Shown here: positions 24,531 to 35,909 of the stretch, one piece after another
Numbering within the stretch: the stretch's first letter is position 1
How the letters are laid out: each line of letters starts with the position of its first letter
Assembly: GCA_022432975.1 (NCBI GenBank)
Contig: CM039509.1
Location: 5,333,043-5,397,042, forward strand
Length of the DNA stretch: 64,000 nucleotides
Source: Begonia masoniana
Taxonomy: Eukaryota; Streptophyta; Magnoliopsida; Cucurbitales; Begoniaceae
Direction: 5' to 3'
Notes under the pieces: model-generated
Seen by the model: the letters and a program-made list of their open reading frames with translations, nothing else
Database searches by the model: none
What the model was told of the DNA's origin: nothing
Program-made: the position numbers and the translations under genes

Positions 24531-25408
24531 CGCTTTCCTTTTCCTTGATCATCATTTGGATTGAAGGGTCTCTTTATGCCTTGCTGTTGTTGTTGTGGTC
24601 CCCTGTTTTGTTGCGGTTGCCATCCTTTGTTCTGACGTGGCGGCGGCTGAGCTTCCTTAGTAAACTTCCTTGATGATTCGCGTTGCACATATGTCGATAT
24701 CTCAGCCTCTTCCAGTTCTAGAGCCTTAGCTGTCACTTCAGCATAAGGTACATTATGTATTCCAGCAATCTTTACTCTCATATACAGACTTGGTTTCAGT
24801 CCTTGAACAAATTGGTGGACCTTATCCTCATCATCTTCTATCAGTCTGGGTGCAAACCGAGATAAAGCCTCAAACTTACATATGTAGTCCGTCACAGAGC
24901 CAAACTGACGTAAACTCATGAATTCCTTCTTCTTGTTGGCCCGAACAGTCCTATTGAAGTACTTGTCAAAGAAGGCAGTCTTAAACATTTCCCAGGTCAT
25001 AGCTCCTGCATTAACGGTGCTCTGGATTGAATCTCACCAATGTCTTGCATCCAATTCCAAGTGGAAAACAGCATATGTTACCCTGTCTCCTTCCTCAACC
25101 TTTGCATACTTGAACATGTCTTCCATCTTCCAAATCCATTCCTCAGCATAAACAGGATCCAAAACTCGACCATTGAATGTCGGGGGTCGAAGTCGGTGAA
25201 AACGCTTACCACCATGATCATGAGTTGCATTAGTACTAGAATTCTCTTGTTCTTCTCTAGCAGCCATCAGCTGTTCGATCTGGCGAGATTGGCGCATGAC
25301 CAACTCTGTCAACTGAGCAATGGCATTGCTTTCCTCATTAGCCTCTCTTTGCTGACCTCTTACCATTTTGAGATTCCTAAACAAATTTTCATAAATATAT
25401 CTTAACAT
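24431..25408 (-). pseudogene. Chromovirus gag
   Basis: Capsid gene. The likely start is the ATG at 25366 (MVRGQQREANEESN); the frame is open back to 25408. The N-terminal part is a polar helix (AIAQLTELVMRQSRQIEQL), then RPPTFNGRVLDPVYAEEWIWKMED, the gag core entry. A TGA at about 25031 follows DARHW; the frame then resumes through MTWEMFKTAFFDKYF, LRQFGSVTDYICKFEALSRFAP and VQGLKPSLYMRV. A Gln/Pro-rich basic stretch precedes the knuckle, but the frame slips before it and ends at 24431. So there is one nonsense mutation and one frameshift. Confidence 0.9.
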
Positions 25409-25507
25409 AATGACATTACTTAAAAACGTAAATACTTACAGTTGCTGGAGTATACTCAGGTGGCAATCTGTGCTGGGAGGCAGTCTGCAGAATCGATTTT
25501 AGAACCC

Positions 25508-25525
25508 GGTTTTGCTTTGATACCA
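25508..25525 (-). other. Chromovirus primer binding site (tRNA-iMet)
   Basis: The minus strand reads TGGTATCAAAGC followed by AAAACC, four bases inside the 5' LTR edge. It resembles the canonical TGGTATCAGAGC with one change. Confidence 0.85.
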
Positions 25526-25675
25526 TAATTGTAACGACCCCAGTAGGGCCGAGACCTAATTCATGACTCTTTTAGTACTAACTACATATCCTTACATTCC
25601 TCTGTTCTTTTTTTTTAATATTTTTCTTTTGAATCATAACTTAGTTCAAAACATCACATGTGATTCATTAGGCGT

Positions 25676-25912
25676 CGCTCAGTCACTAACGACAAAACAT
25701 TACTCATATCATCCGGTGAAGAGAATACCTACATCGCCCGGTCACTAAACGACAAAACGTTATTTAAATATCCGGTAAGGAGAATGCCTACATCACCCGG
25801 TCACTAAACGACAAAACATTACTTACATCATCCGGTAAAGAAAACACCTACATCGCCCGGTCACTAAACGACAAAACGTTACTTAAACTTCCGGTAAGGA
25901 GAACGCCTACAT
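25676..25912. repeat. 60-bp minisatellite, four units (5' LTR)
   Basis: The same alternating units as at 17650-18008 but two fewer, giving an internal comparison of array change since insertion. Confidence 0.9.
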
Positions 25913-26703
25913 CACCCGGTAGACATGGGCATCATCTGGTGGACATGTGCAATGCACGTGACTCACTTACCTCACTGACAGGAGACTTCATCCGGTGAAC
26001 GAATGACTAAATACTTTACTTACATTATCCGGTGAGTAAACACTCGACATCATCCGATGACGTCAGCCGGAAGACTCAAACATTCAACTTCTATCATTCG
26101 ACATCCGCCGATGACGTCAGCTGGATGATACACTCATCAGAGTCCTATTACTCAGCAGTAAAACACGACAATCATCAAGCAACTTCAACCAACAGAAAAA
26201 CACCCCGACTCTCATAGATTTCAACTTGGTAGGCATAAACTTTAAACGAATAGAATCATAGACTCATTCAGGATACGTGAAGTGGAAGACTTAGTTAAAG
26301 TAACTCTTTCCATATCTTTAAAATCATCCCCAGACTCAGTAATTAAACCAGACAATTTCGAAGCTCAATGTTAAAATATAATCTCATTCTACTTAAACAT
26401 CAGTTCATCATAAATCTTACTGACACATTATGAGATTAATCATGAGTTATATTCGCCTGCCAGCCACAGTCTTCCACCCTGAGCACCATCCTGCAACTAG
26501 CCTTTAGACATCATCACTGAATTTTGGATCCTCACCTGCTAAATCTTCACCTATATCATAAGGTTTAAACTATAAGCTTAATGCTTAGTAAGGAATGCAA
26601 TGCTAACAAGTATGCATGAATGCTCATTTTAAGAAAACAAATGCTCATGAATCTTTTCTTATTCATATTCATACTCAAGGTCTTCATTCTTGTTCATCGT
26701 TCG

Positions 26704-26858
26704 TATTCATCGTTCATAATCATCATTCATATTCATCATTCATATTCATCATTCATATTCATCATTCATATTCATCATTCATATTCATCATTCATATTCA
26801 TCATTTATATTCATCATTCATATTCATCATTCATATTCATCATTCATATTCATTATTC
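26704..26858. repeat. 13-bp satellite, short allele (5' LTR)
   Basis: About a dozen copies of CATCATTCATATT, with degenerate units (TCGTATTCATCGTTC) at the left edge. It is the counterpart of the roughly 1-kb array in the 3' LTR. Confidence 0.92.
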
Positions 26859-26865
26859 AGGTTGT

Positions 26866-27002
26866 GTGAATTAAGAGAGGATTTGTGTCGGTAAAGGGGG
26901 TTGACAGTGAGAGTGTACATAGTCCCTTGCGGGTCGTAATCATGGTCCTTCCTTTTGGACAGTGACATACGCCAAACCACCCCCAACCCTCGCTTAATTC
27001 AC
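26866..27002 (-). other. Hairpin-bounded conserved LTR module (5' LTR copy)
   Basis: The arms GTGAATTAAGAGAGG (26866-26880) and CCTCGCTTAATTCAC (26988-27002) pair at 14 of 15 positions, 979 bp from the sense LTR start. A nested pair, CATGGTCC / GGACAGTG, lies inside. Confidence 0.65.
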
Positions 27003-27981
27003 GTTGCATAAGTTTTATATTCTTATCTTGTTCATGAGGAAAACATGCTCTTAAAACATTATCATATGCATAAAACGTTCTTGATGCATGAACATGAGAA
27101 TTCCTAACTCATCAAGTCTCAGAATAGTGCATTTATCCGACGGGAAATCATACCAATAAGTCAATATCTACATAAGAAATAGACAGTAGCTTAAGTAACT
27201 TCTAATCATCGTATCAGTTTCTGCCTAGCATCCTTGTGATGTAGGGCCCTAATGGCTGGGAATCTTACACATTCACTTACCTGATTTCCTTAGCAACTTG
27301 AACTTCTTTTCTTCAAACTTCTTCACCTAAAACATTTCACATCACAGTAGTTAAAACAAAACCCTAAAAGTTCCAATCACAAGTCATCATAGAATCTAAT
27401 AACTAAAGTCATTCCCAAATCCCCTAGTCTAGTTCTCTGTGTGCAGTCAGAAACCCAAAACCAAAACAGCTAGGTCCAACTAACGATTAATCAGGGTCGG
27501 TTATATTAAATGTCCAGAATCGATTCAGAAATGACATCACAAAATCCAGGTTATAAATGTTGCTATTGCTACTCGGCCATTGGAGAAACCAAACTCCAAC
27601 ACCAGGCTTAAAAACAGAGTTTAACAACTAACTGACAACTACATTGTCTAATCCATACCTCGAACGTAGAGTATCCGAGAAATGGCAAGGGAACCGATCG
27701 TCGAAGGAAGGATTACTAGCAGGCAGAGAGCGAGAGCTCGGGAGAGGGAAATCGCTGAAAGGAGAAAGTGTCGGCTACAGTGGTATTGGTGAGATTTAAA
27801 AACTTTCCATCTCTTTTATATATCGATCACAGCTCACCCTAATTTCAATTTTGCCACTCAACCTAGTTCACACAATTTGGAACAAATTTTGGTATTAAAT
27901 TTAAATCAAAAGGTCCAAAAAATAAGGGTGACAGTTAATTCCGTTAAAAAAATCACCTGGCTGAAAATGTCGGGTGTTACA

Positions 27982-30111
27982 ATAAAAGTTGCTCCACATT
28001 TCCTTTCTCTCTCTAATCGAAATTGAAAAGAAGAACCTTGGTGATTATGAGAGACACGCTTAACATGCTTTAATTGAATGGTTTTATTTGCTAACCCTCA
28101 AATTTCAAGGTCAATTTGACCAAAAATATATATAAAGTGTTGGCTACATGGATTCTCATAGTTTGGTGATCGTATTGATATTTACCCAATTATTAATTTT
28201 CATGCAAATATATATAATTAGATTTCAATATAAATGATTAATTATTTTTTATATTTAAAAATAACCTTATCATTAACTTTATCTAATTTACATTTCTTTC
28301 ATGTAAGGTAATTTGTATTTTTTTAGGATTTTAATTTTTTCCTATTAATTTTGTTGTTTTTCATTAGATATTCTAGACATCAAATAAAAAATAAAAATAA
28401 AGAAAGACATTTAAAAATGATATCATTTGTTAGTCAAATGCTCTCTAGATAATATATAGTATATATACTGCTCTACCAATACTGTAAATATATTATTATT
28501 ATTATTTTTAACGATATTATTAGTAGTCAGAGGAAGCCTCGGGGTAACACTCTCTTTTTTATACATGTGTTAGGTCCATGAAAAATCGAATTTATGATTG
28601 GATTTCGGTGTAAATCGTGTTTCAATTCTGACTTGGGTTTCTCTGTTGCTCTGAACTCTGGATTCATCTAAGTGTAAGGTGTAATCCAGCAAAGGTCTTG
28701 GTGAAAGAATTGTAGACAACGTCATGAAGAAGACGCTTCTTGCTTGGGCTCGCTCAGTGGCCAGCTGGATCGCAGCCCAAAGTCTATGTGGCCAGCGTTT
28801 CAGGCCCTGGATTGGACTTTGGTCCAACCCTATTTGGGCCATAACCCAAATTAGCTGGGTCACGATCCATCCCCTTTTGGGCCATGGTTCAGGGATAATT
28901 TTTGCGTAATTTGTCATATCTTAATCCAATTAATATGGATTATTTTATTTTATAAAATGATGGTTAGAAATTCGTTGTTATTGTTTCATTTTATTGCATA
29001 TATTTTTTAATTCAAATTTTCACTTTCCAACATAAAAAACCATTATTTTAACACGAGAAATGAGACAACTAACTGTGTTGTGTTCCTAAGTGCAAAATTG
29101 TAAACCTGATCGTAGTATTTTCATAGATTTTGCAATCGCCGAATGTCGTCATTTTTAATTTGAATGCATAAAACATGAAATATATCTCTATTGAGTTTAG
29201 TCGATTCACCCCAATGACACTCCTTTTAAAAGTTATCCAAAAGAACTCTCAATTGCCTACTCAAGGGTAGGCTTGCCATGCAATTTTCTCTAATTTATTA
29301 TTTTCCTAGAAACTTTAATTTTATTTAGAGGTCAAACATTATTGAAATTTGTAAATTTTTAATTTATTTAATTTTTATCTAGTATATTTATTTTTGGACA
29401 TAAATCACTGCATTGTCTTAGATGTCGCTACTGGACTTTTAATTTTGCTAGTTGGTTCGTGCTTTGACTTGTAATCCCTTTTAAGGCTTGCGCTGCAATA
29501 TTAATTATTTAAGTTCAATTGTTGGATTGCTCGGTTTGATTTCTAAGTCGGGTCGTTCCATGTTTAGTCTTGGGTTCCTTTTGGAACGTGACAAATTGAG
29601 ACTGAATCTACATAATTACGAGTTAGTTTTAAGGTTGGATCGGGTTTTGAGAAGATTTTGTTATTAAAAGTTCAATTCGTTCTAATCATCTTTTCATTAG
29701 AAATCATGGAAAACAAATATACCATATAAAGAATTAGCCATATTTACACAAGAATAGGAATCTTAAATAATGGGGAAAAAACTCCAAGTCATATTCAAAC
29801 CATGGTTATGGTTCGGTTTTGCCAGCATAAACCGGACTCATGGTCCAGATCCAACCGTGGTTACCATCCTGTTTTGTTTCTAATAACTAACTAACTTATG
29901 GTTTAAAATTGAATAACAATTCTTATCTTACGAATTCATAACAGAGGACCCTACTTTTCAAATTCCAAGAAGATATTAAGGAAATTTATTCCACGTAACT
30001 TAGGAGTTCTTCATCGTTTAGGACGAGTAACCTATTTCTTTATCTAGATATTGAGAGTTTCTTCGTTCAAATTTTTCTCTCTCTCTTCTTCAAACTTCTC
30101 TCTCTTGCACT
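27982..30111 (+). other. AT-rich region upstream of B3 gene copy 1
   Basis: About 2.1 kb, collinear with 55531-57594 in the duplicate, with small indels. Short frames on both strands around 28570-28917 exist in both copies but overlap antisense and show no family match, so I do not call a gene. The last 100 bp are CT-rich (TTCTCTCTCTCTTC), as often seen in plant 5' leaders. The place of the copy 2 TATA-like box reads TAGATATT here (30045-30052). Confidence 0.6.
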
Positions 30112-30702
30112 ATGGGAAGAACTCCACTGACGATCAACAATGGCGGACCAAGATCAGTCAAGTTTAAAGGAAGTTGGTTGCGCTTTTCTTCTTTACTAAA
30201 ACATGTAGCCTTCAGGACAGAGGAAGATGCGAAGGAAGAGATGGCGGCCGCACAGACTAAACCTTCTTCTTCGCTTCCGGTTTTGCCGAGAAATTTCAAG
30301 AACGCCATTGACGAGATGGGCGGGACTAATGTAATGCTGGTAATGGAGAAGCTTTTGTACAGAACCGACGTTGAGTCCAACAATGGAAGATTGGCGATCA
30401 TGTTCAGCAAAATCCGGCAAAATTTTCTGACGGAAACGGAGAGAAGATCGATGGAAAATGGGGAAGACATGGAAGTGATGATAATCGAGCCATCGTTAAA
30501 CGTAAGAACAATCGTCATGACGCAGTGGGATATGAAGAAGAAGAAGAAATCAGGCGAAACCACCTCCAGCTCGATGTACGTGTTGAAGAAGCACTGGAAC
30601 GGCGTAGTTCGTGACAACGGCTTGAAGGAAAACGACGAGCTGCAGGTCTGGTCGTTCCGCGCAGGCGAGGAGCTCCGTCTGGCGCTGGTTCTGGCCAATT
30701 GA
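30112..30702 (+). CDS. B3 domain-containing protein (DUF313 type), copy 1
   Basis: A single-exon, 196-residue protein of the plant-specific B3/DUF313 group, presumed nuclear DNA-binding proteins of mostly unknown targets. The start MGRTPLTINN is shared with copy 2. The domain begins LPRNFKNAIDEMGGTNVMLVMEK at about 58-80, followed by TDVESNNGRLAI, FLTETERR and VMIIEPSLNVRTIVMTQWDMKKKKK, with a C-terminal strand set MYVLKKHWNGVVRDNGLKENDELQVWSFR at about 155-183, the part conserved across DUF313 proteins. Relative to copy 2 it lacks a 38-residue basic block after residue 48 and ends three codons earlier (LVLAN). The frame is otherwise intact. Whether it is expressed is unknown: the TATA-like box of copy 2 is altered here. 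Confidence 0.85.
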   Translation: MGRTPLTINNGGPRSVKFKGSWLRFSSLLKHVAFRTEEDAKEEMAAAQTKPSSSLPVLPRNFKNAIDEMGGTNVMLVMEKLLYRTDVESNNGRLAIMFSKIRQNFLTETERRSMENGEDMEVMIIEPSLNVRTIVMTQWDMKKKKKSGETTSSSMYVLKKHWNGVVRDNGLKENDELQVWSFRAGEELRLALVLAN

Positions 30703-32517
30703 GGCACCTGAAATCGCAACGAAGAAGAAGACCGATATCACCCATAATGGCATAATGCTCTCAAGTTTTCATTTTTTTATTCTTATTAAATTATAGGAGT
30801 AGATGATAGAAATTTACGAGTAATTCGTTCTTCTTATATTCTTTGTGCTAGTCGCATGAACATCTTCAATATATGACGAAGATCCTAATTTTAAAAAATT
30901 TTGTAATGCAATTCGAATATTAATATAAAAAATTAAATAAATGGTAATATAAGACTTTGATAACTATAATATAAGTGCAGGTTTTAAATTTGATAGATAA
31001 TTTCATGTGATTTTATTTTCTCAACCTCGTCCATATATCTAAATAATTATTCAGATTTCGGTTTGGTAAATTTTTTTAAAAAATTTAATTTTGATGATTA
31101 AATGAGACAATTTAAACTAAAATAACTAAATTGAAATTACACTTAAGTTATATGGGCCAAAAATATATTATACCTTAAAATAAAATTGATAATTTCACGG
31201 GACCTTTGTTTAAATTAATTTAATTATTTACGCTTTAAAAAAATAAATGATAAATAAGTGACAATAAAAATTAAGAATGTGTCCGTAAAGAAGGCCTTTG
31301 TTTGAATTAATTTAATTATTTACACTTTAATTTCATGTGATTTCTATAGTGGATCATATGCATATTATCCTTTTTTTGGCTTAAATATAATAATTATGAG
31401 TAAATATCAATATGAAAATAACCAGATAATGAAAATAATATAAAAATACTTATCAATATCCAACCGTGTAGGAAAGAAAAGAAAATCCAATCCACGAGTT
31501 ACGTTTACATGCCCAAATTAAATAACCAAGTCGTTACCACGAAAATGCAAATAAAGTTATATAAGAACATGAACTACTAGTAGCCTGAACTACTAGTAGC
31601 CTCTTCTGAATTCCACAAAAATTATCTACTCTTCTCTATACCTAGATTTGGAAGGGGGTCATTGAGGTGCCCGATTTCTTTTCAAACTATGCATGAATTT
31701 TATAAAAACTATTAAGTAAACATTTGTTCTTCTTTTTATCAAAACATACTCCATAAAGCCCTCAGTTAGGTAGTTATAAAAACTTGTTACATACATATGT
31801 GGCTATAAGTGAAAATGGAGTGTCACACAAGGACCACTGCGACACAATCCATAGGAAGACAGTGACCTGAAAACCAACCAACGTCTCATGAGTCCAAAAA
31901 TCTAGCCTCAAAAAATCTGTGACGACGATCCAAAAATCCAACCTTTCACCCGAGTGGTCGGCGAACGACAGTATGCCAAGAAACCAACTCGAACCATTAC
32001 ACACCTTGATCAAGTTTAGAGATTCAAACACCAAGAAGCGCGTCATCACCGCCTTACTATTTGTTTTTCCTACGTGTATACAATACCATCTTCATCCAAT
32101 AGAAGATGTATGTGATAGCCTCGTGATACTTTGATGCCAAGACTGCTCAAAGTATCAAAATGATTCATCTTTCCAACAAATCACAGCAAAACCCAAATCA
32201 TGTAATGTTGAAAGTAAATATGAGAAAACCATACGTACATATACATATAACAACCGACGTGTTGGCGACTATGTCTCGTCATACTCTTATAAGGGGCAAC
32301 CCACTGAAATAGCATTCTCAAAAACATTGAAATGCAATGCAAAAAGCATAAAATCCATAACTCGACAATGACTACTCTTCTTCCTTAGACCAGGGGTAAC
32401 CTCAGGTAATGGCTCAAAATCAGCAAACTTTTCAGACCCCAAAAGAGAAAATTCAAATCATAAATATTCCTGACACAATGTAGCCCATCAATAACAAGTT
32501 AGACAAGCGACAATAGG
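30703..32517 (+). other. Region downstream of B3 gene copy 1, no gene seen
   Basis: AT-rich, with runs such as TTTAATTATTTAC that are themselves repeated (near 31220 and 31311). It matches 58300-59950 up to about 32465; after that the copies diverge. Small frames at 31774-32134 on both strands are not supported. The last 50 bp end in the target duplication ATAGG (32513-32517) of the following solo LTR. Confidence 0.6.
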
Positions 32518-33536
32518 TGTAACACCCAACATTTTTAGCCAGGTGATTTTCCTAACGGAATCAACGGTCACCTCTTTACTCGACCTTTTATTTAGTTAAT
32601 TTCAATGCCAAAGCTTATTGGATTCTATTTGTGTGATGGCAGTGTGGTAATTAAAGAGGAACTTAGTTGATATAAATTTGAAATAGAAACCTTAAACCTC
32701 ACTGTAGCCGACATTCTCCCTTTAGCGATTTTTCTCTCCCGAGCTCTCGCTCTCTGCCTGCCAGTCATCCTTCTTCCGAAGACCGGTTCCTTTGCCTTTT
32801 TCTCAGCTACTCTACGCTCAAGGTATGGGTTAGACAATGTCAGTGTCAGTTATTTGTTAGGCTCTGTTTCCAGCTTGGTGTTGGAGTTTGGTTCTCCAAT
32901 GGCCGAGTAACATTAGTACCATTTATATTCTGGATTTTGCAATGTCATTCCGAATCGATTCTAGACATTTATCACACCGACTCAGATTAATCGTTAGTTG
33001 AACCTAGCTGTTTCGGTTTTAGGATTTCAGATTGCACACAGAGAACTAGACTAAGGGATTTGGGAATGACTTTAACTACAGATTCTAGGATAACATTTAG
33101 TTAGGACTGTTCTAGATTTGATTTCAGAATATTTAGAATCTATATTGACTCTGAGATGTGAAATTATATCAGGTGAAGAGGATTGAAGTGTAGTGCACGA
33201 CTTTGCTAAGGAAGCCAGGTAAGTGAATGTATTAAGATTACCGGCCATTAGGGTCATACATCTTAAGGGTACTAAATTAGTTATGTGTTTGATGTTTGTT
33301 TTAAGTTAGTAAGATGGTTTGTGCTTGGATGATTTACGGATGTTTGAGAACCATATTATGTGATGTTCTGAGAGAGTCTATGAAGTCAACTGTCTAGTAT
33401 GATATTTCCATAGTCTGATGATTTAAGAACATTCATGTCATGCATCATGATTTACTTCTCAAGCATATGAAAATGATTTACGAACATGTATTTCCCATGA
33501 ACGAGATATGAGAATGAAAATTAAACTTATGCAACC

Positions 33537-33669
33537 GGATTAAGCGAGGGTTGGGGGCCTGATTGACGCAAGCCACAGTCCAAAGAGGGACCATGAAAAC
33601 GACCCGAAAGGGAATATGATCAAAATCACTGTCAATCCCCCTTTCACGGCATAAATCCTCCCTTAATCC
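33537..33669 (+). other. Hairpin-bounded conserved LTR module (+ strand solo LTR)
   Basis: The arms GGATTAAGCGAGG (33537-33549) and CCTCCCTTAATCC (33657-33669) pair at 12 of 13 positions. Relative to the chromovirus arms (GAATTAAG / CTTAATTC) both sides changed together to GGATTAAG / CTTAATCC. It starts 1019 bp from the LTR 5' end. Confidence 0.65.
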
Positions 33670-34309
33670 ATATGATGAAAGTGATGAACAAGAATACGAA
33701 TAAGGAACAAGAAAAGAGCATGAAAAGAATACGATTATGATTTTCTCTCAACTGTGCATTCACGAATACATGTTAGTTGCATTCCTTACTAAGCATTAGG
33801 CTTATAGTTTAAATCTTATGATGTAGGTGACGAGATATCAGGTGAGGATTCCAAAGTTAATGAGGATGTCGAGTTTGGTTGCTGAAAGGTGTTCAGGGTG
33901 CAATCCTGTGGCTGGATGGCGATTATGACCCGTGGTTATGTTCATTTTATGTCAGTAAGACTTATGAGAAAACTGATGCCTAAGTAGGATAGGATCATAT
34001 TTTAATTTGGACCTGAAATTGTCTGATTCAACTTCTGAGTTTGAGGATGATTGTAAGAACCTAGGATGTTCTATTTTATATGAGTCTTCCGCTTACGTAT
34101 CCTGAACAAGTCTATGACATTTATTCGTTTAAGGTTTATGTCTATCAAGTTGAAATTTGTGAGAGTCGAGACATCCCTTGTTGGCTGTAGTTGTTTGATG
34201 ATTATTGTGTTTTACTGCTGAATGATAAGAGCAGGATGAGTGTATCATCCGGCTGACGTCATCGGTAAGAGTTGGATGATAGAAGTTGATCGATTGAACC
34301 TCTCGGCTG

Positions 34310-34545
34310 ACATCACCGGATGATGTAAACGTTATTTTGTCGTTTAGTGACCGGTAGATGTAGTGTATTTGAGTCACCGGATGATGCAAATGTTATTTTA
34401 TCGTCTAGTGACCGGTAGATGTAGTGTATTTGAGTCACCGGATGATGTAAACGTTATTTTGTCGTCTAGTGACCGGTAGATGTAGTGTATTTGAGTCACC
34501 GGATGATGTAAACGTTATTTTGTCGTCTAGCGATCGGGCGATGTA
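34310..34545. repeat. About 60-bp minisatellite, four units (solo LTR)
   Basis: Units with GTCACCGGATGATG, AACGTTATTTTGTCG and AGTGACCGGTAGATGTAG. The reverse complement resembles the chromovirus 60-bp units, so this array is ancestral to the family. Confidence 0.88.
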
Positions 34546-34947
34546 GTGTATTTCTAACGTCGTGTGATGTTTAATGAGTCACGCGAAGTGCACGTGATAG
34601 ATCAGATGATGTGTACCCTATCAGCCGTTGCATGCAAACCCATGCAGCCCAAGCAGAATCACGTCGAGTGATCTGAGGGCATTTCTTATCTGCCCGATTA
34701 TGTCATGGATCTGATAACCGAGCCTAGTCACTCGATTATGTGAACTAATGAGTTGTTAGATTTGTAAAAGAGTGGAATTTTGGATGGTTTAGTTTTGTCA
34801 GATGATCTGTGGTTTGCGAGTCAAGTTTTAAGTTCTAAGTATTAAAAAAATAATAATAATACTAATAATGAACAAGGTGCAGAAAGTAAGAATTAACTGA
34901 TTAAGGAAGTCATGAATTACGTGGCGACTCCAACTGGGATCGTTACA

Positions 34948-35052
34948 ATAGGGAATGGTCCTTCTCTGCTCTATCCGAGAAAGATCCTCCAACAAGAAAA
35001 GTAAAAATCAGTCAATGCTTAAACAAATGCTAAAAAAATTTATAGGAAGCTT
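34948..35052. other. Unassigned spacer
   Basis: About 100 bp between the solo LTR and the Cassandra array. With the array removed it joins sequence at 36246 onward. It includes the left AGCTT duplication at 35048-35052. Confidence 0.5.
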
Positions 35053-35120
35053 TATAACGACCCCCTTTTCCCAATAAGATATTGTCCACTCTAGGAATTG
35101 GGCATAGCCCAATATTCTCC

Positions 35121-35234
35121 CCTCACGGATTTGTTTGGCGCAGACTTCCTAGTAGGTCACCCAACATGGTACTGCTCTCCCCGGAGCACTTTTAACTTCA
35201 GAGTTCTTATGAGATCCATTACCAATTGTGCTCC
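35121..35234 (-). ncRNA. 5S rRNA-derived sequence in Cassandra LTR a
   Basis: The minus strand contains GAACTCTGAAGTTAAAAGTGC, then a GGGAGAGCAG block, then GTTGGGTGACCTACTAGGAAGT. These correspond to the internal A box, intermediate element and C box of plant 5S genes. It is homologous to 5S and not a functional ribosomal gene; Pol III transcription is possible but not shown. Confidence 0.85.
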
Positions 35235-35546
35235 AAAATGCGTCTTACTATCTTGGGATGGTTTCCTTACATATGTTTCATTTCCATTACCACCCCAGGA
35301 GATGTGGGATTGTGGCGACCCCCTTTTTATGTCCCGAAATTTGCCTATACTCAAGTTCGGGATTTGCCTTGCAGTCGTACTCATACGTACACATTCGGGT
35401 CATCACAATCAACCCCTCTCGGAGGCCCAGCATCCTCGTTGGCCATAGTTCTTGTTGGGTACAAGCTCTGATACCATTTATATTGACTCATTTTCCCAGT
35501 AAGATATTATCCGCTCTGGGGATTGAGATGTAGCCCAATATCCTCC

Positions 35547-35660
35547 CCTCACGGATTTGTTTGGCGATAACTTCCTAGTCGGTCACCCAACATAGTACTG
35601 CTCTCCCCGGAGTACTTTTAACTTCAGAGCTCTTATGGGATCCGTTGCCAATTGTGCTCC
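35547..35660 (-). ncRNA. 5S rRNA-derived sequence in Cassandra LTR b
   Basis: Same arrangement as in LTR a (GGATCCCATAAGAGCTCTGAA, then GTTGGGTGACCGACTAGGAAG). LTR b has lost about 75 bp between the 5S part and the CGACCC block but keeps the 5S core. Confidence 0.85.
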
Positions 35661-35909
35661 AAAGACAACCCCCTTTTTTACGACCCGTGATTTTCCTACA
35701 CTCGACTTAGGTCCCGAGGTTTGCCCCACAACCCGAGGTTTGCTTTGCAGTCGTGCTCATACATACACATCCAGGTCATCACAATCTCCCTCTCGGGGAC
35801 TAACGTCTTCGTTGGCCACAGTTCTGATTGGATACAGGCTTTGATACCATTTATAACAAATCTTTTTTTCCCAGTAAGATATTGTCCGCTTTGGATCACC
35901 CATACAGCC

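Larger units (their letters stand above)
17502..27981 (-). mobile_element. Near-complete Ty3/gypsy chromovirus (Tekay/Del-like), 10.5 kb
   Basis: Two long LTRs (TGTAACGACCCC...GTTACA on the + strand), primer site, gag, knuckle, protease, RT, RNase H, integrase, chromodomain and polypurine tract in canonical order on the minus strand. The duplicate copy gives the empty site near 55531. The flanks ACAAC (left) and ATAAA (right) fit a 5-bp target duplication with two later changes. The LTRs differ by roughly 1-2 percent outside repeats, by eye, so the insertion is fairly young. Three in-frame stops and one frameshift make this copy non-autonomous. The lineage call rests on domain order, the C-terminal chromodomain and long LTRs. 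Confidence 0.93.
25530..27981 (-). mobile_element. Chromovirus 5' LTR, 2452 bp
   Basis: The + strand runs TGTAACGACCCC to CGGGTGTTACA. It contains four 60-bp units (25676-25912), a short 13-bp satellite (26704-26858), the family motif TTAATGCTTAGTAAGG (about 26578-26593) and the hairpin module (26866-27002). As the upstream LTR it would hold the promoter; no TATA box could be assigned with confidence. Confidence 0.93.
11335..32465 (+). repeat. Segmental duplication, copy 1 (8.2 kb plus later insertions)
   Basis: Collinear with 51785-59950 once two later insertions are removed: the solo LTR at 13441-15902 and the chromovirus at 17502-27981. Net length is about 8189 bp against 8166 bp. It includes M2 protease-to-LTR, the M1 LTR fragment, about 2 kb of AT-rich sequence, the B3 gene and 1.7 kb downstream. 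The left breakpoint is inside the M2 protease region; the right one is near 32465. Confidence 0.9.
32518..34947 (+). mobile_element. Solo LTR, Tekay/Del-like family, 2430 bp, sense strand +
   Basis: Starts TGTAACACCCAACATTTTTAGCC and ends GATCGTTACA. The 5-bp duplication ATAGG is perfect at 32513-32517 and 34948-34952. Its start matches the sense 5' end of the chromovirus LTR, so it lies in opposite orientation. It carries the family motif (33784-33803), the hairpin module (33537-33669) and a minisatellite of about 60-bp units. No internal region is present. Confidence 0.92.

Noticed and set aside
28570..28917. Frames on both strands, present again at 56183-56456
   Set aside because: Conservation is explained by the segmental duplication; the frames differ in length and overlap antisense, with no family match.
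30090..30753. Minus-strand frames of up to 209 codons opposite the B3 gene (also 58341-57573)
   Set aside because: Antisense shadows of the B3 coding sequence, which alone carries recognisable domain motifs.
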